Assembly (NCBI GenBank): GCA_030840615.1
Contig: JAVEEE010000158.1
Span: 1-11,379 of the forward strand
Length of the DNA stretch: 11,379 bases
Source of the DNA: Frankiaceae bacterium
Lineage (GTDB): Bacteria; Actinomycetota; Actinomycetes; JAFAQI01
Direction of reading: 5' to 3'
The position numbers and the translations under genes were made by a program. This document shows positions 5,944-11,379 of the stretch, in pieces. Numbering within the stretch: the stretch's first letter is position 1; each line of letters starts with the position of its first letter. The notes under the pieces are model-generated. The model was not told the DNA's origin. It was given only the letters and a program-made list of their open reading frames with translations, and searched no databases.

Positions 5944-7604
5944 GTGGTCGCCGCCAGCGCGCTCGCGTCGTGCGCCGGTTCCGGTGCCGCCCGGCCCGGG
6001 TCGGCGGGTCGCCGCCGACGTCGCCGCACCACGGCCAGGGCAAGCGCTACCAGGCCCAGGCCGGCCAACGCATGCTCCGGCCAGCCGCCGACCCGGTCCG
6101 CCACCGTCTCGGGATCGCGCAGCGGGACGTCAGCGACGAGCCGGGCCGGTGCGAACACCCTGGAGCGCGCAAGGACCCGCCCGTCCGGGGCGATCACCGC
6201 GCTCACACCGCTCGTAGCAGCGACGAGGACGGCGCGCCCGTGCTCGACCGCGCGCAGCCGCGACATCTCGAGCTGCTGCGCTGTCTCCCCGCCGTGTCCG
6301 TCGTCACCAGCGTGCTCGTAGGTCGCGTTGTTGGTCTGTACGACGATCAACCGTCCGCCGCCCGTCACGGCCTGGCGGACCACGTCGTCGTCCGCGACCT
6401 CGAAGCAGATCACGTCGGCGACCGTCGCCGGTCCTACCGTGAGCACGCCGGGACGATGGCCGGGGACGAAGTCGCGTGGGATCAGCGAGAACCTGCCGAT
6501 CCACCGGCTCAACACGCTTCGCCATGGGAGGTACTCCCCGAACGGCACGAGATGCCGCTTCACGTAGAGCTGGCCCGGTCCCGTGGTCGGCGACCAGACA
6601 ACAGCAGCGTTTCGCACGTGGTCGGGCCCAGGCCCGTCGAGGACGGCACCGACGAGCACGGGTACACCGACGGCGCGCACCGCCGACTCGATCATCGACC
6701 GGGCCACGGGGTCGTCGAACGGGTCGTCGTCGGAGGCGTTCTCCGGCCAGACGACGAGGTCCGGCCGTGGCACCCGCCCCGCCGCGACGTCCGCCGCCAG
6801 GGCCTCGGTCTGCGCGACGTGGTTGGCCGTCACCGCGCGGCGTTGCGCGAACTCGGCGAGCCCGAGTCGAGGGACGTTGCCCTGCACGACGGCTACGACG
6901 ACGTGGTCGACACCGCCTGACGTCGTACCGGTGGTGGGAAGCGCGATGGCTGCCGCTCCCCCGGTCACCGCCGCCACGGACAGCGCGGTGACCGCGGCGG
7001 GCAGCCACGCGCGATGCGGCCCGCGCCGGCGCGCGAGCCGGACGGGCGCGAACCAGGCCCACGCCGACCAGGCCAGCAGGCTGCCGAGCAGTGCGGTCAG
7101 GAACGTGACCAGGACCGCTCCGCCGACGGATGCCAGCGGTAGCAACGGCCCGTGCGCCTGGCCGAAGGCCAGCCGCCCCCAGGGAAATCCACCGAAGGGG
7201 ACCCGGTCCCGCGCCCACTCCTGACCGACCCACAAGAGCGCGACGACCAGTGGCCACAGCCGCAGCACCGCGACCGCCCGGATCGCCAGAGCCAGGCCGG
7301 CGAACCACACCGCTTGCGCGACGGCGAGGACCAGCCACGCGTCAACACCCAGGCCACGGAGGAACGAGACCATCGGCACGAACAGACCCAGTCCGAACAG
7401 CCAGCCGTTCAAGGCAGTGGCGCGGAGCCGACCGACGCGGGCGGCGACGGCGAGGCCGCCGATGCCGATCATGGCGGCGGGCCACCAGTTCAGCGGTGGC
7501 AGCGACGTCCAGACCAGGATCCCGGAGGCGAGCGCGCCCAGCGAAGTAGCAAGGCGGGCGGCTCGGCCGGCAGGCGATTCGCTCGCGGCATGCCGGGCGG
7601 CCAT
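5940..7604 (-). CDS. lnt: Apolipoprotein N-acyltransferase
   Basis: This 554-residue integral membrane enzyme adds the third acyl chain to the N-terminal Cys of lipoproteins. Residues 1-225 hold several hydrophobic segments (around 20-55, 65-80, 88-128, 158-185 and 200-222). The nitrilase-like domain at about 235-495 has the catalytic triad of the family: Glu288 in VVWPENAS, Lys349 in YVKRHLVPFGEYLPW and Cys400 in DVICFEV. A final hydrophobic helix (about 511-526) is followed by an Arg-rich tail. The start ATG 7604 has GGAGGG about 10 bases upstream, and the N-terminus before the first helix is short. The gene is followed without a gap by ppm, with a 4-base overlap. In mycobacteria this pair is a known functional partnership, where the Lnt part also anchors the mannosyltransferase. 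The triad is intact, so the protein should be active. Confidence 0.95.
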   Translation of the reverse strand: MAARHAASESPAGRAARLATSLGALASGILVWTSLPPLNWWPAAMIGIGGLAVAARVGRLRATALNGWLFGLGLFVPMVSFLRGLGVDAWLVLAVAQAVWFAGLALAIRAVAVLRLWPLVVALLWVGQEWARDRVPFGGFPWGRLAFGQAHGPLLPLASVGGAVLVTFLTALLGSLLAWSAWAWFAPVRLARRRGPHRAWLPAAVTALSVAAVTGGAAAIALPTTGTTSGGVDHVVVAVVQGNVPRLGLAEFAQRRAVTANHVAQTEALAADVAAGRVPRPDLVVWPENASDDDPFDDPVARSMIESAVRAVGVPVLVGAVLDGPGPDHVRNAAVVWSPTTGPGQLYVKRHLVPFGEYLPWRSVLSRWIGRFSLIPRDFVPGHRPGVLTVGPATVADVICFEVADDDVVRQAVTGGGRLIVVQTNNATYEHAGDDGHGGETAQQLEMSRLRAVEHGRAVLVAATSGVSAVIAPDGRVLARSRVFAPARLVADVPLRDPETVADRVGGWPEHALAGLGLVALALAVVRRRRRRPADPGRAAPEPAHDASALAATT

Positions 7605-7975
7605 CGAACCGTCACCCTCCGAGCGTGTGCGTCGCGACGGATCAGACGCTACTCCGCGCCCGTCGACGCACCCGCGATTCGGACGGGGACGATCTTGGGA
7701 GGGTGGCTCACGCAGGTGACCTGGACGTGGGCCCGGGTGCCCTTCGGACCGACGCGGTGACGGCCGGCTGCCATCGACGCGCCGTTGTCTACTGGGCGCC
7801 CGGGCCCCTCCCAGGTGGTCTCACCCCGCCGACCTGCGAATCGGCGCCATCGAACCGCTCCGGCTGGACCTGGCACCCGCCCGGCGGAACGGGTGCGCGT
7901 TCCGTCGATCCTGGCCAGCCGGGCCACGGTGTGGCGCCCTTCGTACGCCGAGCGTCCCTGCGGTGGACGTCGGGG

Positions 7976-8006
7976 AACTTAGCGGTTACGGCTTGGTGTC
8001 TGTCAA
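7976..8006 (-). promoter_or_regulatory. Candidate promoter reading towards lnt-ppm
   Basis: On the minus strand TTGACA (8006-8001) is followed by TAAGTT (7981-7976), which fits TANNNT, with a 19-base spacer. The -35 is a perfect consensus but the spacer is one or two bases longer than usual. Transcription would give a leader of about 365 bases before lnt, unless a small gene lies between. The TTGACA sits within a 5-bp dyad and directly beside the 10-bp inverted repeat, so an operator is possible. Confidence 0.4.
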
Positions 8007-8013
8007 CACCCGC

Positions 8014-8047
8014 CTGACCTGCGATGTTACGCAAATACGCAGGTCAG
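8014..8047. repeat. Perfect 10-bp inverted repeat, operator or terminator stem
   Basis: CTGACCTGCG (8014-8023) and CGCAGGTCAG (8038-8047) are perfect inverted copies, 14 A/T-rich bases apart. The element lies 87 bases past the kal stop and 8 bases upstream of the candidate -35 on the minus strand. It could be a stem ending the kal transcript or the binding site of a dimeric regulator of lnt-ppm. No T-tract follows on the minus strand, which slightly favours a protein site. Confidence 0.55.
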
Positions 8048-8133
8048 CCCGCTGATCACTGATCTTCTTCCGTTTCGGAATCCCCCGAAGGTACTAGTCC
8101 ACGCGTCGGCCGCACGGTCCGATCCGGACGAAG

Positions 8134-8529
8134 TCAGGCGTCCGTCCCAGCAGGCACCACAACGGTGCCCCGGGCGAGCACCGCGACGAGCGGCGGCTCG
8201 AGAACTCGGGCGGCCGACGGGCCTGCGGCAGGATCCGCGCGGCAGACCACCGTCGCCTCGAAGACCAGCTCTCGGCTTCGCGTGCCGACCCGCTCCACGG
8301 TCGCGGTGACCTCGAGCACGTCACCGGCCAGCACGGGCGCGGCGAACGTGACCTCCGTGTACGACGCGAAAAGTCCCTCGTCGCTGTCCGTGCGGATGCA
8401 GAGCTCGGTGGCAGCGTCGCCGAACAGCCCCAGCACGTAGGCCCCGTCGACAAGGCTGCCGCCGTAATGCGCGTGCGCATACGGGACGTAGCGGCGATGG
8501 GTGACCTTGGTCCCGATCCGAGCCGTCAT
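8134..8529 (-). CDS. kal: 3-aminobutyryl-CoA ammonia-lyase
   Basis: This 131-residue hotdog-fold protein removes ammonia from 3-aminobutyryl-CoA to give crotonyl-CoA (EC 4.3.1.14), the last specific step of the 3,5-diaminohexanoate pathway. The diagnostic segments are AHYGGSLVDGAYVLGLFGDA (20-39) followed by TEL, and DEGLFASYTEVTFAAPVLAGD (50-70), both as I remember them for Kal. The start ATG 8529 overlaps the kamE stop by 4 bases; the open frame extends to 8724, but that part lies inside kamE and has no homology. There is no strong ribosome site, so translation is probably coupled to kamE. Small hotdog proteins can be mistaken for thioesterases, but the position directly after kamE makes Kal the clear choice. 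Three hairpin-forming dyads follow in the downstream region. Confidence 0.9.
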   Translation of the reverse strand: MTARIGTKVTHRRYVPYAHAHYGGSLVDGAYVLGLFGDAATELCIRTDSDEGLFASYTEVTFAAPVLAGDVLEVTATVERVGTRSRELVFEATVVCRADPAAGPSAARVLEPPLVAVLARGTVVVPAGTDA

Positions 8530-9308
8530 GCCGACACCCGGGCCGACCGTCGGTGCGAGCCCGACGCGGCCGGGAGGCCGAGGGTGTGCACGAGGTAGGA
8601 CGCGACCTCCCGCGGCGTCGTGCCCTTCGTGAACACCCGGTCGGCGCCCATGCTCGCGGCCGCCGACGGGTCGAACCGCGGTCCCCCGACCAGCAGCAGC
8701 GGACGGGCAGCGCCTGCCGGCCACCCCGCGTCGAGCGCAGCCGCGACCTCACGAACATGCTGCAGGTGGGCGTCGCGCTGCGTCACGACCTGACTCACGA
8801 GCAGCGCATCGGCGCGCTCGTCAACGGCGCGGCGAACCAGCTCGGTCGCGTCGACCTGCGCGCCGAGGTTGACGACCCGCAGCTCCCGGTAGGACTCCAG
8901 CCCCTTCTCCCCCGCGAAGCCCTTGACGTTGAGAATCGCGTCCAGACCGACCGTGTGAGCGTCGGTCCCGACCGTGGCTCCCACGATGACCATTCGCCGC
9001 TTGAGTCTCGACCTGACCTCGAGGTTGACCTCTTTGGCGGTCAGCAACGGGAACTCGCGCTCGATGACCTGGACCTCGTCGAGGTCCAGGATGACCGCGG
9101 ACCGTCCGTAGACGACGAAGAAGGTGAACCGCTCCCCGATGCCTTTGGCGTGCACGACGAACGTCGGGTCCAGGCCCATCTTCTGGGCGAACAGTGCAGC
9201 GGCGGCCTCGGCTCGGGGCCCGGGCGGGACCGGCAGGGTGAACGAGACCTGCACCATGCCGTCGCCGGTGGTGTCGCCGTAGGGACGGACGTGCCTGGGC
9301 TCGGTCAT
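8526..9308 (-). CDS. kamE: Lysine 5,6-aminomutase, beta subunit (cobalamin-binding)
   Basis: This 260-residue subunit works with KamD to move an amino group from carbon 6 to carbon 5 of beta-lysine (or D-lysine), using adenosylcobalamin and PLP. The cobalamin signature is GATVGTDAHTVGLD, with His118 as the expected cobalt ligand. Lys129 in LNVKGFAGEKG is the expected PLP Schiff-base lysine. The His-Lys distance of 11 equals that of the clostridial enzyme (His133 and Lys144, from memory). A Rossmann-like domain follows (LLVGGPRF, 205-212; MGADRVFTKGT, 220-230), as in other B12-binding domains. Length is close to the family norm. The start ATG 9308 overlaps the kamD stop by 4 bases and has GGAAGGGA upstream. 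The coding region contains a perfect 11-bp inverted repeat (9068-9090). Confidence 0.95.
   Translation of the reverse strand: MTEPRHVRPYGDTTGDGMVQVSFTLPVPPGPRAEAAAALFAQKMGLDPTFVVHAKGIGERFTFFVVYGRSAVILDLDEVQVIEREFPLLTAKEVNLEVRSRLKRRMVIVGATVGTDAHTVGLDAILNVKGFAGEKGLESYRELRVVNLGAQVDATELVRRAVDERADALLVSQVVTQRDAHLQHVREVAAALDAGWPAGAARPLLLVGGPRFDPSAAASMGADRVFTKGTTPREVASYLVHTLGLPAASGSHRRSARVSA
9068..9090. repeat. Perfect 11-bp inverted repeat within kamE
   Basis: CCTGGACCTCG (9068-9078) and CGAGGTCCAGG (9080-9090) are perfect inverted copies around one base. As RNA this is a 10-bp stem with a 3-base loop. It encodes LDLDEVQ in KamE, so codon constraint may explain part of it. It could act as an mRNA structure or a protein-binding site; neither can be shown here. 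Confidence 0.5.
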
Positions 9309-10870
9309 GCCGGCGTCCCTTCCAGCAGCTCACTCGCCGGGTTCAGGTAGCCGTCGGCCCGGGCGACCACCCCGTCCAACCCGCGACCCCCGTCGGAAGG
9401 GCGCCGGGTGATGCCGAACGTGCCGTCGGCGATGGCCTCGAACAGGCCGTCGGCGGCGATCCGCTCGAGCAGCTCGACGGACTCCCCCAGCACCTGCCGG
9501 GCGCGGGTGGCGATGAAGCCGTCCGGGGCCGGCACGAAATCCTCGGCCAACCCGGCGCACGCGTCCCGGACATACCGGACGTTCTCCAGGGCCAGGTCCC
9601 GGTCGGACAGGAAAGGCGTGACGATCCCCTCGGTCATCATCCCCACGAGGATGATCTCCTGGCCGGTGAGCACCCCGGCCAGGTTGAAGAACGCGTCGAG
9701 CAGATAGCCGAAGAACACGTTGCCGGTCATGTGCTTGGTCGGTGGCATGTACTTCAACGGCGCGTTCGGGAACAGCTCGCGCACCAGCTGCGCATGCGCC
9801 AGCTCCAGCCGGAACTGCTCCGGCAGTCCCGGGTTGATCTCGAAGGCATGGCCGAGGCCCAGTTGCCAGTCCTCGAGCCCGGCTTCGAGTCCGAAGCGCT
9901 CGTTGAGCAGCTGGCTGACGACGACCGTGTGCGCGGCGTCGACAGCGTCGGCGGTCGTGAGGTAGTTGTCCTCGCCGGTGTTGATGATGATTCCGGCCCG
10001 GGCGTGGATTTGTCGACTAAACCTTTGATCGATGAAAGTACGTTGCGGGTTGATGTCGCGGAAGATGATCCCGTACATGCAGTCGTTGAGCATCATGTCC
10101 AGCCGCTCGAGGCCGGCCAGGGTGGCGATCTCGGGCATGCAGAGCCCCGAGGCGTAGTTCGTCAGCCGGATGTAGCGGCCCAGCTCGCGCGAGACCTCAT
10201 CCAGGGCGGCGCGCATCAGCCGGAAGTTCTCCTGGGTCGCGTAGGTTCCCGCGAACCCCTCCCGGGTTGCGCCCTCCGGCACATAGTCCAGCAACGACTG
10301 CCCCGTCGAGCGAATGACGGCGATCACGTCCGCGCCGGCCCGTGCAGCGGCCTGGGCCTGCGGGATGTCCTCGTGGATGTCTCCGGTGGCGACGATGAGA
10401 TAGATCCAGGGCTTCGGCGGATCACCGAGGCGACGGACGAGCCGGTCTCGCTCACGACGGCTGCGGTCGATGCGCGTGATGCCGCCACCGACAGCGCGCC
10501 GCGCGGCGCTCGCCGCGCGCGCGGCCTCGCGTCCCTGCGGGATGCGGAACCGGACCCCGCCGGCCGCCGCCTTTTGCGCCAGCGCGGCCAGGTCCGCGTG
10601 GTCACCGGTGGCAAGGGCGTCGTAGACCGGCAGCGCGACCCCGTGCTCCAGCCCCACGTCCGCCCGGACCGCGTCGGCGAGGCGGTTGACCCACGGGATG
10701 CCCTCGGCATCCGCACCGGACAGCCCGGCGAGCCGCAGTACGGCGCGCTCGACCGAGGTCGTGGTATGCGTGCGAGCCAGCTCCACCACTGGCGCCGCCG
10801 CTCGTTCGGCGAGCCGGCGCGCCTTGGAGACCACCCGCGCATCCAGTTGAAGCCGCATCTGGGTCGTCAT
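9305..10870 (-). CDS. kamD: Lysine 5,6-aminomutase, alpha subunit
   Basis: This 521-residue TIM-barrel subunit pairs with KamE; the usual length is about 515-520. Recognisable family segments are KPWIYLIVATGDIHEDIPQA (153-172), TNYASGLCMPE (237-247), NDCMYGIIFRDIN (262-274), RTFIDQRFSR (277-286), INTGEDNYLTTADA (296-309), GLGHAFEINP (338-347) and PPTKHMTGN (376-384). These match my memory of the clostridial KamD. The complex converts beta-lysine to 3,5-diaminohexanoate in the cytoplasm. ATG 10870 overlaps the kdd stop by 4 bases, with GAGGG 7 bases upstream. Codons 276-287 are strikingly A/T-rich compared with the rest of the gene. KamD is also related to ornithine 4,5-aminomutase OraE, but kal and kdd beside it point to lysine. 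Confidence 0.95.
   Translation of the reverse strand: MTTQMRLQLDARVVSKARRLAERAAAPVVELARTHTTTSVERAVLRLAGLSGADAEGIPWVNRLADAVRADVGLEHGVALPVYDALATGDHADLAALAQKAAAGGVRFRIPQGREAARAASAARRAVGGGITRIDRSRRERDRLVRRLGDPPKPWIYLIVATGDIHEDIPQAQAAARAGADVIAVIRSTGQSLLDYVPEGATREGFAGTYATQENFRLMRAALDEVSRELGRYIRLTNYASGLCMPEIATLAGLERLDMMLNDCMYGIIFRDINPQRTFIDQRFSRQIHARAGIIINTGEDNYLTTADAVDAAHTVVVSQLLNERFGLEAGLEDWQLGLGHAFEINPGLPEQFRLELAHAQLVRELFPNAPLKYMPPTKHMTGNVFFGYLLDAFFNLAGVLTGQEIILVGMMTEGIVTPFLSDRDLALENVRYVRDACAGLAEDFVPAPDGFIATRARQVLGESVELLERIAADGLFEAIADGTFGITRRPSDGGRGLDGVVARADGYLNPASELLEGTPA
10010..10045 (-). other. A/T-rich, rare-codon island within kamD
   Basis: Codons 276-287 (CAA CGT ACT TTC ATC GAT, then CAA AGG TTT AGT CGA CAA) contain nine that end in A or T, plus AGG. 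I count 14 G/C in 36 bases, against a very high G/C background. The peptide QRTFIDQRFSRQ is conserved in KamD, so the protein does not force these codons. The island contains the near-perfect palindrome CTTTGATCGATGAAAG (10023-10038, one mismatched pair). Confidence 0.55.
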
Positions 10871-11379
10871 GACCTCACCCTCGAGTCGAGGTCGAGGTCG
10901 GAAAGCCGCCGCTCGAACAGCTGGCGTACGCCGGGCTCGTCCCGTAGCAGTTGCAGCGCAAACTCGGCATGGCCGGGGACGAACCCGTTGCCGATCAGCA
11001 TGCGCACGTCGGCCGCCAACCCTTCGGCACCGAGAGCAGCCGCGGTGAAGGACGTCGCCATGGAGAAGAAGATGACGGTGCCGCCGGCGGCTGTCGACAG
11101 GATGGCGCCCCCTTCCGCACCGGGCACGTCGACGCAGACCACGGTGACGTCCGCCGGGGCACCGACCGCTGCGGCCAGCGCGACACCGTCACGGGCATCG
11201 GCCACGACGACCTCGTCGGCCAGCCCGCTCGCCCGCACGGCCGCGGCCTCGACCTCCGTCGGCACGACGCCCACGAGCGAGCGGGCCCCGGCGCTTCGGG
11301 CCGCGGCGAGGGACAACGAGCCGCTTTTCCCACCGGCGCCGAGCACCAGGATTCGCGCAGCCCGGTAGCTGCTCACGAC
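10867..11379 (-). CDS. kdd: 3,5-diaminohexanoate dehydrogenase, C-terminal part (5' end outside window)
   Basis: Only the last 170 residues are present; the frame runs open off the right edge of the window, so the start lies beyond it. A Rossmann nucleotide-binding motif, VLGAGGKSG, begins about 10 residues in and is followed by further Rossmann-type strands (ADVTVVCVDVPG, GGTVIFFSMATSF). This fits the C-terminal half of L-erythro-3,5-diaminohexanoate dehydrogenase (normally about 340-350 residues), which oxidises 3,5-diaminohexanoate to 5-amino-3-oxohexanoate with NAD+. The GTG at 11376 should not be read as the start, since the motif sits near the middle of the full protein. The stop overlaps the kamD start by 4 bases. 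The identification depends partly on the operon; a generic dehydrogenase is possible but unlikely here. Confidence 0.85.
   Translation of the reverse strand, partial: VVSSYRAARILVLGAGGKSGSLSLAAARSAGARSLVGVVPTEVEAAAVRASGLADEVVVADARDGVALAAAVGAPADVTVVCVDVPGAEGGAILSTAAGGTVIFFSMATSFTAAALGAEGLAADVRMLIGNGFVPGHAEFALQLLRDEPGVRQLFERRLSDLDLDSRVRS

Larger units (their letters stand above)
7605..8133. other. 529-base region without a convincing gene
   Basis: The stretch separates the end of the lysine-degradation operon (kal stop at 8134) from lnt, both on the minus strand. No frame on either strand resembles a known protein. The part nearest lnt has coding-like G/C at third positions in one minus frame (7649-7774, 41 residues from ATG 7774), but it lacks a ribosome site. 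The part from 7970 to 8100 is A/T-richer and holds several dyads: GGTGT/ACACC (7995-8010), a 10-bp inverted repeat (8014-8047), TTCCG/CGGAA (8068-8080) and GTCCG/CGGAC (8117-8129). This looks like an end-of-operon plus promoter region. Confidence 0.5.

Noticed and set aside
5970..6920. 316-codon plus-strand frame opposite lnt
   Set aside because: It is antisense to Lnt with an intact catalytic triad; no homology or ribosome site.
8530..8724. N-terminal extension of Kal to 8724
   Set aside because: The extra 65 residues lie inside kamE and resemble nothing; ATG 8529 gives the normal Kal size and the 4-base overlap.
10494..10528. CG-rich self-complementary stretch in kamD (GCGCGCCGCGCGGCGC-type)
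   Set aside because: It encodes an Ala/Arg-rich helix; simple CG composition explains the symmetry.
9731..11368. 545-codon plus-strand frame across kamD and kdd
   Set aside because: It is the antisense shadow of two clear genes, a common effect of high G/C; composition is not protein-like.

Overview
The window comes from a high-GC actinomycete. The evidence is strong G/C bias at third codon positions and a set of lineage-typical genes: RbpA with a Cys/His zinc motif, a second MerR-type regulator next to gcvP, an adjacent lnt/ppm pair, and a small DUF5999-like protein. The zinc-type RbpA and the separate Lnt and Ppm genes look more like Streptomyces and relatives than Mycobacterium tuberculosis, which has zinc-free RbpA and a fused Ppm1. 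I cannot name the genus.

Left part (1-3662, + strand): the 3' part of a MerR-family regulator (Rv1830/ResR-like), then a tandem glycine riboswitch, then gcvP (glycine dehydrogenase, P-protein). The riboswitch settles the gcvP start. The upstream ATG at 726 lies inside the second aptamer. The real start is most likely GTG 786, behind GGAGG, and this ribosome site can be folded into a hairpin. A duplicated 14-bp palindrome at the gcvP stop codon forms a long stem between gcvP and the convergent gene.

Middle part (3663-5177): a 69-aa DUF5999-like protein (-), a HAD-superfamily phosphatase (-) and, divergently, rbpA (+). A perfect SigR-type promoter (GGAAT-N18-GTT) lies 34 bases upstream of the rbpA start codon, linking it to thiol-oxidative stress as in Streptomyces.

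Right part (5155-11379, all - strand): lnt and ppm overlap by 4 bases and make an envelope/lipoprotein and mannosyl-donor unit. Upstream of lnt is a 529-base stretch without a convincing gene, holding a promoter-like sequence and a perfect 10-bp inverted repeat. Above that is a tightly coupled operon, kdd (partial)-kamD-kamE-kal, in which every junction is a 4-base overlap. These are steps of the 3,5-diaminohexanoate (lysine 'fermentation') pathway: beta-lysine is converted by the B12- and PLP-dependent KamDE to 3,5-diaminohexanoate, Kdd oxidises this, and Kal later removes ammonia from 3-aminobutyryl-CoA to give crotonyl-CoA. This pathway is best known from anaerobic clostridia and fusobacteria.

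I found no mobile element, CRISPR array, tRNA or rRNA, and no wholly unknown multi-gene system. The more interesting signals are regulatory (riboswitch start site, SigR promoter, palindromes) and the lysine-degradation operon in this setting.
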